Shown here: positions 20,919 through 29,928 of the stretch, one piece after another
How the letters are laid out: each line of letters begins with the position of its first letter
Numbering within the stretch: the stretch's first letter is position 1
From: Agmasoma carcini (nom. nud.)
Lineage: Eukaryota > Microsporidia > Thelohaniidae
Reading direction: 5' to 3'
Assembly: GCA_029232285.1 (NCBI GenBank)
Contig: JAOXFI010000036.1
Location: 1 to 35,065 of the forward strand
DNA: 35,065 nt
Made by a program: the position numbers and the translations under genes
The notes under the pieces: model-generated
Database searches by the model: none
What the model was told of the DNA's origin: nothing
Seen by the model: only the letters and a program-made list of their open reading frames with translations

Positions 20919-21000
20919 CGACAGCGGCGGGATTCGAACCCGCGCATCCAAAGGAAAGAAGATTAGCAATCTACCGCCATAACCACTAGGCGACGCTGTC
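20919..21000 (-). tRNA. tRNA-Ser (anticodon GCU)
   Basis: The minus strand folds as a type II tRNA. Acceptor GACAGCG pairs with CGCTGTC. The D arm is GCC...GGC with TAGTGGTTAT between. The anticodon loop is TTGCTAA, giving GCU, which reads AGC/AGU serine codons. A long variable arm (TCC...GGA) marks serine, and the T arm is GCGGG-TTCGAAT-CCCGC. The discriminator is G, as serine tRNAs require. CCA is not encoded, as expected for a nuclear gene, and no intron is present. The second anticodon-stem pair is U-U (GTAGA against TCTTC), a mild irregularity. A pol III T-run follows at once. Confidence 0.95.
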
Positions 21001-21058
21001 TTGTAATAGAATTACTAAGTCAACTAATACTTATAATAAGAATTTTAAACAACAATCC

Positions 21059-21067
21059 AAATTTTTT
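21059..21067 (+). promoter_or_regulatory. AAATTTTTT box before EFL1 start
   Basis: The box ends eight bases before the ATG at 21076. Confidence 0.5.
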
Positions 21068-21075
21068 ACATAGTC

Positions 21076-23055
21076 ATGAAAAAAATAACTTGCGTTATTG
21101 CACATATAGACCATGGCAAAACAACTTTGATCGATAGCCTGATTGCTTCAGATGGTTATATCTCTAAATCTCTTGCCGGTGAGCTAAGATATCTTGATAG
21201 CCGTAAGGATGAACAAGTCAGAGGAATTACGCTTAAGCTAACACCAATTGAGCTGTCAGATGATCATATCATATTGGACACCCCAGGCCATGTTGATTTT
21301 GAGCATTTGATTTTTTGTTCTTCCATCTATTCTGATAATTTTGTTATACTTATTGATGTTAACGAAGGTATAACACCAAGAACTTACAGTTTGATAAAAT
21401 TTGTTAATAAGAAAAGGTGTATATTGGTACTAAATAAGATCGAAAAGGTTGTTGACGATTGCTCTCTTGAGTCTATTCTTTATGAAATGAATCATTTAAT
21501 GGGTGATGATGTATTTTCATGGGATAGGAACAATGTTATATTGAGTTCGGCTTCGTTGTGTGCAGGTATTTGCTATTCAACAAATACCTTTTCAAAAATA
21601 AATACGATAACAAGTGCCTTCAAGGCATTCTCAACTCTTAGATATAAAATTCGGCAAAATGATGTTGAAAATTTAATTAAAAAATATAAAATTGCTGTTC
21701 CAAGTGAAAAGGCAATCTTGAGATCAGTCTTTCCTCTCCACAAGATTATATTTTATTGTATAAATAAATTAAATATCACGATAGATAATCAAACACCCAA
21801 TCAAGGGCTTGATTATCATAAGTTTTTAAATATATATGGGGACATTAAACCTTCTTTTGTTGGTATATGCGTTTACTCTCTCCTTAAGGATAAAAATATG
21901 CACACTATTGATGGTTTACTGCATATTGTTAGAATATTTGAAGGAAAATTATCAAAACGAGAATATTTTGCTATATCAAAGAATGGAATTAAGAAAATAA
22001 ATATAAAATGTATTAGAAGGTTTAGAGTTGATGGGTTTGATGAGATAGAAGAAGCATTTGGGCCTGATTTGGTGTGCATAGAAGCAGATATTGATAAGAA
22101 TACTCTTATTTGTGATGTTCCTGTAGATTTTAAACTTCATAACACACTCTCTCCATTTTTTAAGTCCAAAATAGTAGTAGATGATTTGGAAGATGTCGAA
22201 AATATTAAAGATAGTTTTCGTTGTATGTCATACACGGAACAAACATTGAGGGTTGTTATGAATAAGTATTGTGAGTTTGAGGTGAGCTGTGCTGGTAAGG
22301 TACAATATGAGAAAATTTTGAATGATCTTTGTGATATGGGGTATGCTTTGAAGAGTATGGATATAAATCTTCTTTTTAGAGAGTTTTCTACTTTATCAGC
22401 TGAGAAGAGACATAGATCTGAAGATTTAGATGTATATGTTAAGATATTACCATTGTCTGAAGCGTTTGATCATGATGGGTACTCATGTATAGATACTCCT
22501 TACTGCAATCAGTTCTGTATAAAGAGTGAAACTGATTTTGAATTGATAGAAAGTGTTCTTGAGATTTTTACTGAGAGTGGTATTCTTATTAATGAGAGGG
22601 TTATGTTTAGTAGGTTTGTAGTTGAACTAAGGAGTACATCTAGTGTTAATATATTCAATATTCTTAAGAATATAGTACAATCAGTTTATAAAAGTTCATC
22701 TCCTGCTGTATGTCCACTTTTTTATGAAATTTGTATATCAATTGAAGAAAAATATTTAGGATTGTTATATATTTTGCTACAGAAGTATATGTTTGAGATG
22801 GTGGATGAGAATTATGATGAGAATCTATCTTTCTTTGTGGTTAGGTGTTTGGTTCCACAATTTTTGTTTAATGATTTTGTGGATGAATTAAGGATAAATA
22901 CTAAAGGGACGGCATATCTTACGGTTACTGGTTCTAAATTCCTTAGGGTTGATAAATTTAGGTTATATGTTGATAAGATTAGAAAACAAAAGGGGTTGCT
23001 TATTGAGGAGGTGATTATTGATAATCCTAATAAGCAGAGAACACTAAAAAAATAG
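21076..23055 (+). CDS. RIA1: Elongation factor-like GTPase 1 (EFL1/Ria1), 60S maturation
   Basis: EF-2-like GTPase that, with SBDS/Sdo1, releases the anti-association factor eIF6/Tif6 from cytoplasmic pre-60S subunits. The G domain has AHIDHGKTT (9-17), RGIT (49-52) and DTPGH (68-72). The EFL1-specific stretch LAGELRYLDSRKDEQVRGIT (33-52) separates it from EF-2. The guanine-specificity motif reads NKIE (120-123), not NKxD. The C-terminus has EF-2 domain V features (FFVVRCLVPQF; TKGTAYLTVTGSKF) and ends KGLLIEEVIIDNPNKQRTLKK-like, the typical EFL1 tail with EKQRTL. At 659 residues it is far shorter than yeast Ria1 (1110), with insertions lost. AATAAA (23058-23063) starts two bases after TAG. 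It is divergent from tRNA-Ser, 75 bases apart. Confidence 0.9.
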   Translation: MKKITCVIAHIDHGKTTLIDSLIASDGYISKSLAGELRYLDSRKDEQVRGITLKLTPIELSDDHIILDTPGHVDFEHLIFCSSIYSDNFVILIDVNEGITPRTYSLIKFVNKKRCILVLNKIEKVVDDCSLESILYEMNHLMGDDVFSWDRNNVILSSASLCAGICYSTNTFSKINTITSAFKAFSTLRYKIRQNDVENLIKKYKIAVPSEKAILRSVFPLHKIIFYCINKLNITIDNQTPNQGLDYHKFLNIYGDIKPSFVGICVYSLLKDKNMHTIDGLLHIVRIFEGKLSKREYFAISKNGIKKINIKCIRRFRVDGFDEIEEAFGPDLVCIEADIDKNTLICDVPVDFKLHNTLSPFFKSKIVVDDLEDVENIKDSFRCMSYTEQTLRVVMNKYCEFEVSCAGKVQYEKILNDLCDMGYALKSMDINLLFREFSTLSAEKRHRSEDLDVYVKILPLSEAFDHDGYSCIDTPYCNQFCIKSETDFELIESVLEIFTESGILINERVMFSRFVVELRSTSSVNIFNILKNIVQSVYKSSSPAVCPLFYEICISIEEKYLGLLYILLQKYMFEMVDENYDENLSFFVVRCLVPQFLFNDFVDELRINTKGTAYLTVTGSKFLRVDKFRLYVDKIRKQKGLLIEEVIIDNPNKQRTLKK

Positions 23056-24391
23056 AGAATAAAGAGATTTAGAAAATCAAATTGTATTGTTTGTAAGCTT
23101 TAAAGTAAATATTGATCACTTTAAGTATGTTTCTATTAATATGTTTTGTGTGTGTTTAAGATAACGGTATTAATTAAAGTTGGTTGTATTAAAAGCTATT
23201 GGAGGGAGGGATCTTAAATCTTTGAAAATAATAAAATTGGATATTTTTTATAGCCTAAAAATTATGGCAGATAGCAATTATTGATAAAATATCAATATAG
23301 ACAATTTTATATGAGTAAAAAACCGCGTACGCCACAATATTTAATAAAAAATTGATTCATAGGCAGTCGAGCCCTTCTTTGAAAACATGTTACAAAGTAA
23401 AGGTCGTAGTTGTTGAAGTTGATTATTTTATGTTGTTTATGATCAACTGAATTTATTCTTTTGTAGTAATATGGACTTTCTCCATCCAATTGCAACTTTA
23501 CACATCAACCGGTAAATATATATTTTAATATTAGTTATTTAGTCTCTATTTGCATACTTTTATACCAAATAATAAATTAAGATTGCACCTAGGTATGAAA
23601 ATTTACATTTTGATGGAGAACCCTATATTAAAAAAGCTTATTGATCCAATATAAAAAGGATGATAATAATGATTGAAAAAATCCTCACTTTTTTACATTT
23701 CATATAGAAAGACCAAGGAGAGAGCCCGACAGCATGTAAAAACCTCAAAAAATTGTAACACATCAATAGAGAATATACTAAAGATAAAAATAATAGCAAA
23801 ATTAGACTTTCATATATAAACCGTTTTATAAGGTGGTAATAAAAACTTAAAGGTATCTACTATAGGATAGGGTTGAAGTTGGTTTGGTGATCTACGCATA
23901 CAGACCAGCTTATATATTTGAGATTATAATTAATCTTCTTTATTAGTAAAAAGAGTGTCTAGCTATTGTTAGTTTGAATAACAGGGTTACAATATTCCAT
24001 CAACCTAATTATTTATAACTTAAGTATTGTATTTCCACTCTGTAATACGTGAAGGTCTGTACTCTTCTAAGATCAACTAAACCATTTATTTGCCTCTTAT
24101 ATGAGATAAAAAAGTTAACATATTTAATAGTAAATCAAATTTTTAATATTTTGTGGTATTGGAAATAACCAATACTTTATAATTATCAAGTATTGTACAA
24201 TTAGCTTTATTAATTTTCTTAATTTCGATATTTTTCAATATCTTGATTTTTTTAAAAAAATATAGATATATAAACAATTAGCTATGATATCAGTACTATT
24301 ATTAGTTAAATTTCATGCTTATTCGAATATTAAGCCTTCTTTCATTAATTTTAAGATTTATTATAAATTTGTATTAAATCTTTTTATTTTT
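23056..24391. other. Long intergenic region without a supported gene
   Basis: AT-rich, holding a dispersed repeat at 23478-23604. A minus-strand frame at 23307-23495 overlaps the repeat and has no recognisable family. Nothing else is identified. Confidence 0.4.
23478..23604 (+). repeat. Dispersed repeat, inverted partner at 30513-30648
   Basis: This segment and 30513-30648 are imperfect reverse complements. They share ATCCAATTGCAA, GGTAAATATATATTT (first base varies) and a 33-base identical core containing GCATACTTTTATACC. Family unknown; probably a fragment of a non-autonomous or decayed transposon. Confidence 0.65.
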
Positions 24392-24400
24392 AAAAATTTT
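24392..24400 (+). promoter_or_regulatory. AAAAATTTT box deciding the start of the 106-aa gene
   Basis: AAAAATTTT lies nine bases before the ATG at 24410, inside the longer frame that opens at 24284. By analogy with the neighbouring genes it supports the inner start. Confidence 0.5.
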
Positions 24401-24409
24401 CTTTATCTT

Positions 24410-24730
24410 ATGATTTACTTTGGTAAGCCAGGAATATCCTTCAAGTGTAAAAATTACACTTGCATGTTAAATGAACAATTCAATATTGTGTTATACTCTT
24501 GTCAAACTGGTATTTATGACTCAAAGGCTCATAAGATTGGTTATATCATACCTACTGATTATCTTTGCTTTATTAAGACCATGAGCAGTGGCTATAGCCT
24601 GTCAAGTGATTTAAATATGATATTTACTTTCAAAAACAAAACAGATCTCAAGCAAATGGAAAAATATGTTAGAAAGATAAAATATAGAAGGTTTAAGAAG
24701 ATTCAATACCTACCAGTTTTGAAAAAATGA
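24410..24730 (+). CDS. Small conserved-looking hypothetical protein
   Basis: A 106-residue protein that I do not recognise. It begins MIYFGKPGISFKC and has a mixed, apparently globular composition with alternating hydrophobic stretches (FNIVLYSC, HKIGYIIPTDYLCFIK, LNMIFTFKN). A basic helical C-terminus follows (MEKYVRKIKYRRFKKIQY). The pattern of beta strands followed by one helix would suit a small PH-like fold, but that is a guess. The frame opens at 24284, but the extra 42 residues are AT-rich and hydrophobic, and the AAATTTT box sits before the inner ATG, so 24410 is chosen. AATAAA (24730-24735) overlaps the TGA stop, which supports a real gene. Confidence 0.55.
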   Translation: MIYFGKPGISFKCKNYTCMLNEQFNIVLYSCQTGIYDSKAHKIGYIIPTDYLCFIKTMSSGYSLSSDLNMIFTFKNKTDLKQMEKYVRKIKYRRFKKIQYLPVLKK

Positions 24731-24735
24731 ATAAA

Positions 24736-25699
24736 ATATTTTGTAATTTATTTTTAAGTACAAATGAACTTAAATTGTGTAGAGTTGATGATTTATGTAT
24801 TAAATGTTTGTTGTTGAAATAATTTATGGTGTAGATGGATTGGGATTTGATCTATAGAAATTTAATAGTATAAAAAAATAATGTTTTGAATGCAATAAAT
24901 AAAATAATATTGCCATAGGGGCATGGTGGGTCAAGTCGTAGTAATTATTTGACGTAAATCGACTTGATTTTAACTGATTTATTTAAACTTTGGTGGCTTT
25001 CCTTGGGTTACCATTGGGGGGTAGTGATTTTTTTACTATTTATAGTTGTGCTGTTGCAAGCATAGTCACTGCCCTTATATGATGTGAGTATCACTATATT
25101 TTATATTAATATATAAAAACTTAACATTTTTTACAAAATATGATTTTTTAATTAAATATAATCATAAATAAGCAATATACACTTAATTTGAATAATTTTT
25201 TGTATTTATGTTAAATATACAAGGTTGGAATCCAAAATAGACTATAAGTGTATATGAATGCATTATAATTTTGTGGAAAATCAACAATTTTATCGTATAT
25301 ACATGTATCAGAGTTATTAAAGAGTAATTTACTTCAATCAGATATCAAAATATAAATCTTAAGTATATGTCATCATTTATCTATCAGTATTGCGTTAGAT
25401 AAATGTAGAAAGTATACAGACAAGGTCATAGTCAGTAGAAAACAAGATTCGGAGTTTTTTCAGCATCAGGAAAGATCATAAAATTTCATTGATAAAGTTA
25501 TTAAAATATAACCATTTGAAAACGTGTCAATTTGTGTTTTTTGATATAAAATAGTTTCTTTCTGCTCATAAATGCCTACTTAACAAGAAATATATTTTGA
25601 TTCAGATAATGTTTATAGAATGATTGATATATTATAATAATAACACCGGGATAAAATATTTTTATAAAATTAACGTTGTTTATAAATAATAAACGATAT
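24736..25699. other. Intergenic, no gene; contains a GC-richer hairpin segment
   Basis: No supported frame. 24915-25085 is less AT-rich and includes the inverted repeat TCAAGTCG (24931-24938)/CGACTTGA (24960-24967) and a G-run near 25015. The remainder is AT-rich and featureless. Confidence 0.35.
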
Positions 25700-26080
25700 T
25701 TTATGTTGATTTTAGTGCTATACAGGAAAAGTTATGGGTTGGGGTGTTTCAGTTCAAATCATATTGATAAGTTGATGTTTTGATTGATAATATTGTCATT
25801 TATACGAAAGGGATAAATTTAAGTTTTAGTAAGATAACAATCCTAAATATATTTCTAACAAAGACATGATATTTTTGATGATAGAACATAAATGACCAAA
25901 TATATAGCACAATCACCTGATTTAAACTCAATTATACATATTATTTTAGAAATTCAAGCTCTAAATGAAAAATTATAAAAATAATTTTGATATTGAACGT
26001 CTAAAGTCTTGTTAAAATAATTATAGTGTACAAACTGTAGGGGTATCTTTACAGGATGTAATAAGTAAATTGTTTTAAAG
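25700..26080 (+). mobile_element. Tc1/mariner-like transposase remnant
   Basis: Short plus-strand fragments in different frames match the second half of a Tc1 DDE domain: VMGWGVS (about 25732; family VWGCxS), QDNNPKYIS-like (about 25836-25862; family QDNDPKH), and IAQSPDLNSIIHIILE-like (about 25905-25955; family QSPDLNPIEHLW). The frames are heavily broken and the element is truncated. From 26081 to the TFIIE-beta gene nothing is recognised. Confidence 0.5.
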
Positions 26081-26374
26081 CATGTTCTTATATTGAATTT
26101 GTTTATTATGTAAATTATCTCTTTTGTTGTAATCCTTTGTATGATGAGCGATAGATAAAATTTTATTATTTCTTAAATAAATTGAACATAAAATCTGCTA
26201 GATAGGTAATTGTATCGTAGCTAAGCTATATTAAGTCTCAATAATAAATATATTCAAATTATAACAAATATTTATATTACTTAAAATTAATAATTATTTT
26301 ATTCTAAATTAAGTACATCAACCCTCGTCTTTAATCATATACACAATTATTATCAATCAATAAATTTTATTATA

Positions 26375-26989
26375 TCAGTCAGAATCATTCATATTCTCAA
26401 GATCTAAATTCTTAACATGTGTATTCGTTATTTTAATCTTTCGCCTTCTTCTTTTAGCCTTTTTAGGCTTAACTGCAACTTTTCTCTTCTGTGTTTCTTG
26501 ATTCTCACTCTTAAGACCAGCCCTCTTTAATTCTTCTATCAAATCCAAATAATTTGGTATTTTAATATCAGTATACATTTTCTTAATCTCATCATCAATA
26601 TCCAAACCTTCAATTTCATTATAATAAACAATCTCTGAACCATCCATATCTTTAAGAATTATTTTGTTCTTTAATTCTTCTAAAAATTTACTACCAAGTA
26701 TACATTCAAGTATTTTAGACTTTTCTAGTCCTCCATTGCGTTTTTTAAGTATATCTTCAAGATCTTCTTTACTATTTATTATAAAAGTAGGTTGAAACTT
26801 TAAATATCCATCTTTTATATCTATTTTTGAATTGGATTTTAGACTACGTAAAATAATGTGATTATTGAGAATATCAACACCCGTCTTGCTCTTTATCTCA
26901 GAGTAAGAGTGGTATTGATTATCAGACTTTAAGAATTCCATTACTTTGTATATGTAATTGTTCAAATGAAAGTTTGGATCATTTCTCAT
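26375..26989 (-). CDS. TFA2: Transcription factor IIE beta subunit (Tfa2/GTF2E2-like)
   Basis: The small subunit of TFIIE, which with TFIIE-alpha bridges RNA polymerase II, promoter DNA and TFIIH at initiation. The 204-residue protein starts with a winged helix (about 10-68: YIYKVMEFLKSDNQYHSYSE... then KIDIKDGYLKFQPTF, corresponding to the family's IEVIDGKYAFKPKY). A second winged-helix segment follows (about 70-135) with ILKDMDGSEIVYYN, then DDEIKKMYTDIKIP (family VDEEFQKLWRSVTV). The basic tail KPKKAKRRRRKIKITNTHVKNL matches the KKRRFKTHNEHL end of GTF2E2. It is shorter than human (291) or yeast Tfa2 (328), lacking the N-terminal serine-rich part. The AAATTTTTT box is ten bases upstream; AATAAA (26366-26371, minus) lies three bases after the TGA. 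Confidence 0.85.
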   Translation of the reverse strand: MRNDPNFHLNNYIYKVMEFLKSDNQYHSYSEIKSKTGVDILNNHIILRSLKSNSKIDIKDGYLKFQPTFIINSKEDLEDILKKRNGGLEKSKILECILGSKFLEELKNKIILKDMDGSEIVYYNEIEGLDIDDEIKKMYTDIKIPNYLDLIEELKRAGLKSENQETQKRKVAVKPKKAKRRRRKIKITNTHVKNLDLENMNDSD

Positions 26990-27712
26990 GACTTTGTGTA
27001 AATTTTTTATAAAAATTTTATAAAACCATGTTTCAAATTATAGATTGATAATTTATATGTTTTTGTTATTTTAAATGTTAAAATTAAAACAAGTCTTATA
27101 TATTGGAGTTCTATTCCCGTCAAGCATATTTTTTTGATTTGATCAATAAAATTATTTCATAGTCATACTTATTATAATATTAAATTTCAAAACAAAGTTA
27201 ACAAATATGGCTTTATATCAATTAAAGTATTCATTTCTGTTATACTATTAAGTTTTGTTAAAATATAATTAATCATTTTTGTAATTTCAATATCATAATT
27301 GACTAACTAACCAAAAATATTTTAATTATAATGATAAAAATATAATATTATAGAACTGTTTAAAAGTAATAAATATAAATAATAAAAGTTTATTTCTGTT
27401 GAAAGTTGATCAATTAAGATTATATGACAGATATTAGAATAAAAATATAAAATGATGTGATATGAATAATAGTCTGATATATTTTTAAGAATGAGATGCC
27501 CTGTGTGTATGATAAACATGTAAAATATGACATCCTGATAACTTTTATATTGTTATTTATTATAATAGGAAATAAAAAACTGTAAATTCCAGATAAAATA
27601 ATATTTTCACTTCAAAATTTATTTATTTGTGATTATAAAATATCACAATTTTCAACTCTTAAGTATATAACTAAATAAATAAACAATCAAATTTCTTTGA
27701 TTCAATATCTAA
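26990..27712. other. Intergenic spacer between two co-oriented genes
   Basis: Strongly AT-rich. No gene or RNA is supported apart from the box at 27000-27008. The minus frame at 27322-27519 is tyrosine/isoleucine-rich and probably random. Confidence 0.4.
27000..27008 (-). promoter_or_regulatory. AAATTTTTT-type box before TFIIE-beta
   Basis: The box lies ten bases before the ATG (plus-strand AAATTTTTT). A second AAAAATTTT lies about ten bases further upstream. Confidence 0.5.
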
Positions 27713-27713
27713 T

Positions 27714-28877
27714 TTATTCGTCAGATGAAATGATAAATACACTAGAATCACCTTTTTCATCATTGCTAGAACTATCTTCAGCGTACTTCTGTAACGATGA
27801 GAAATTATTGATATTTTGTTTTTGAAAACTTTCGGCTCTATTACGCATTACAAGCAAAAAATCGTTAACATGTAATCTTAAAAGAGGCGACATCCTCTCA
27901 AAAAGCATATCAAACTCATCAATAGTCACAGGCGTATTCTCAAGCAACATTAACACCTGTGAATCTGTCATTATATAATAAACACTCTCATCATTTTGCT
28001 TAGCTATATGTTCCCTAAGTTGTAATATTTCTGATAAAAAAGGACAGTTGGTGGGTAAAATATTTCTTTTCCTAAAAGCTTCCTCGGGATCAACAATATC
28101 ACTAGGCACAAAAATTTCTGAAGATGTGCAAGAATTAGAAAGATCAATGGTTAGCTGCAGTCCTTCTACCATCATAGACACTAAAATATCATTCAATGGA
28201 CGAATCCTCCAGTCCACATACGTATGCTCATCTTCTTCAATATCAAAATTCTTATAACAACAAATCTGACCAAAGTCAGAGTACAATCTTGATACGCACT
28301 CCCTGCAATGTATCAATTTAACCACATCACACGTAAGAAGTCTAAGCTTAGGTATTAACTTCCTAAATCTAATTGCATCTATTAAATAAATGGTACCATC
28401 CATGTTATATATTGATATATAACAGCTAAAGCCTCTATAGGAGCGATAGGAGTGATCAAGGACCATTAAAGCTACTTGGTTTAAGGTTTGATCAACCTTA
28501 AGAAGGTCATATTTATTTTTTAGCTCGTAGTATCCTTTAATATTTTGAAAACTTTGAAATTTTATGTCTGTAGAGTGGCATGCTTCTGTTAATTTTTCTA
28601 CTAATTTAATTTCTGGTTTTGGAATGTCTCTAGATATGATGGCTCGTATTATTTTTTCTTTTCTTATGTATAAAATATCACTTGTGTTGGGATCTTCGGG
28701 CTTTTTTAAAAGCTCTTGTAAGTTTGATTCAGCATTTGCCAGCTTAGACAATAGATGATTGATCTGGTCTTTAAGTAATTCTATGGCATCTGAGGCATCA
28801 ATTTCTTTTTTATTTACATCTTTTATAAACATATTTAACTCTTTGATAAATTTGGAGCTTAGTTCAACAATTTTCAT
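27714..28877 (-). CDS. RRP6: Rrp6/EXOSC10-like protein with degenerate exonuclease site
   Basis: Related to the nuclear exosome DEDDy 3'-5' exonuclease Rrp6. The family match rests on DHSYRSYRGFSCYISIY (141-157), the family diagnostic VDWRIRPLND (221-230) and a C-terminal HRDC domain (about 282-345: LREHIAKQNDESVYYIMTD ... SPLLRLHVNDFLL). The catalytic residues are gone. Motif I D-x-E reads M138/L140; motif II has no Asp in HCRECVSRL (190-198); motif III Y...D reads M235/G239. About 25-30 residues between FDI and VDWR are also missing. The N-terminal PMC2NT domain appears reduced to a helical segment, and the tail is acidic and serine-rich. It is 387 aa against 733 in yeast. Probably a structural or RNA-binding exosome cofactor, not a nuclease. 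AATAAA (27713-27718, minus) overlaps the TAA stop. Confidence 0.8.
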   Translation of the reverse strand: MKIVELSSKFIKELNMFIKDVNKKEIDASDAIELLKDQINHLLSKLANAESNLQELLKKPEDPNTSDILYIRKEKIIRAIISRDIPKPEIKLVEKLTEACHSTDIKFQSFQNIKGYYELKNKYDLLKVDQTLNQVALMVLDHSYRSYRGFSCYISIYNMDGTIYLIDAIRFRKLIPKLRLLTCDVVKLIHCRECVSRLYSDFGQICCYKNFDIEEDEHTYVDWRIRPLNDILVSMMVEGLQLTIDLSNSCTSSEIFVPSDIVDPEEAFRKRNILPTNCPFLSEILQLREHIAKQNDESVYYIMTDSQVLMLLENTPVTIDEFDMLFERMSPLLRLHVNDFLLVMRNRAESFQKQNINNFSSLQKYAEDSSSNDEKGDSSVFIISSDE

Positions 28878-29915
28878 ATGGCCAACTAATTTTAAAAAAT
28901 TTAGTTCTAAAAAAATTACCGGCTTTTTCTAGTTCTAAAACTAAAAATTTTACTTATCAATGTAAATGTAATGATTATACACGTGTTATATCATTATATA
29001 GTAGCTATAACAATACTATCCTATGTGTATCAACCAATAAATATACTATACGTGCCTATCAAGCAACTAATCATCATAATTATAAAAATTCTATTCTATT
29101 TTCAACCACAAAATAAATATTGTAGGTTTTTAGAACAAAATATTTATATAAACTCCCTAATGGCGATTATTTACCAAAACTGTGATTACTATTATATTAT
29201 TTGTTTATTATAAACCATTTGTATGATATTCTCTAATATGTATCATTATGACACATAGTGCTTGGCCTAAATCATACAAAATTATTACTATGTCCGAATC
29301 TAAGCATTGACCTCATCATTGTGTATAATATTCAATTATTTGCCACCAAAACATACAAATAAACTCGTTTGGTAATTGAAAAGTGATACTTTAATGCTAA
29401 ATGTATTATATTATCATTTGATAAGATCAAATATAAGTACTGATCATAATATATTTTATAAACAATCAAGTTTAATTTTCAAGGCTTAAATATGGTATGA
29501 AATAAGCCTATTTAGAGGTATAAATAATGTATTGATGTATATTTGAATATTAATAGAACCCTTGTGTCTTATATTAATTATATATTATGGCTATTAAGTG
29601 TTAACAATCACATTATATTTATATTTTACATCATTAGCTAAAAATTCATCAATTTTCTATAATTACAATATTTATACGTAATCACATTTAATAAATATGT
29701 AAAATATTTTATTCTTACTATCAAGCCCTTACAAATAGTTTTATTTACGTTAATACTCACCACAATCAATTTTGGTATTAATTAAGCAATTTATAAGGTT
29801 AATTTTTGGTATTCCAATTAAAAATGAGTTATTTATCACATCATTAATCAATCACTTATTTGCATTCTTTACTTATGTTTTATTTTAACACTTTTCTTTT
29901 TAATATTTTATTTAT
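28878..29915. other. Intergenic between the divergent Rrp6-like and RING genes
   Basis: AT-rich. The plus frame at 28971-29213 (80 aa, rich in Ile and Tyr) has neither a box nor a recognisable family and is thought random. Nothing else is identified. Confidence 0.4.
28894..28902 (-). promoter_or_regulatory. AAATTTT-type box before the Rrp6-like gene
   Basis: AAAAAATTT on the plus strand, in a near-palindromic AATTTTAAAAAATTT context, sixteen bases before the ATG. This is the widest spacing in the set. Confidence 0.45.
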
Positions 29916-29924
29916 AAAAATTTT
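29916..29924 (+). promoter_or_regulatory. AAAAATTTT box deciding the start of the RING gene
   Basis: The box ends four bases before the ATG at 29929 and supports this start over the upstream ATG at 29860. Confidence 0.55.
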
Positions 29925-29928
29925 AGCC

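Noticed and set aside
28971..29213. 80-aa hydrophobic plus-strand frame
   Set aside because: Ile/Tyr-rich composition expected from AT-rich DNA, and no upstream box or family match.
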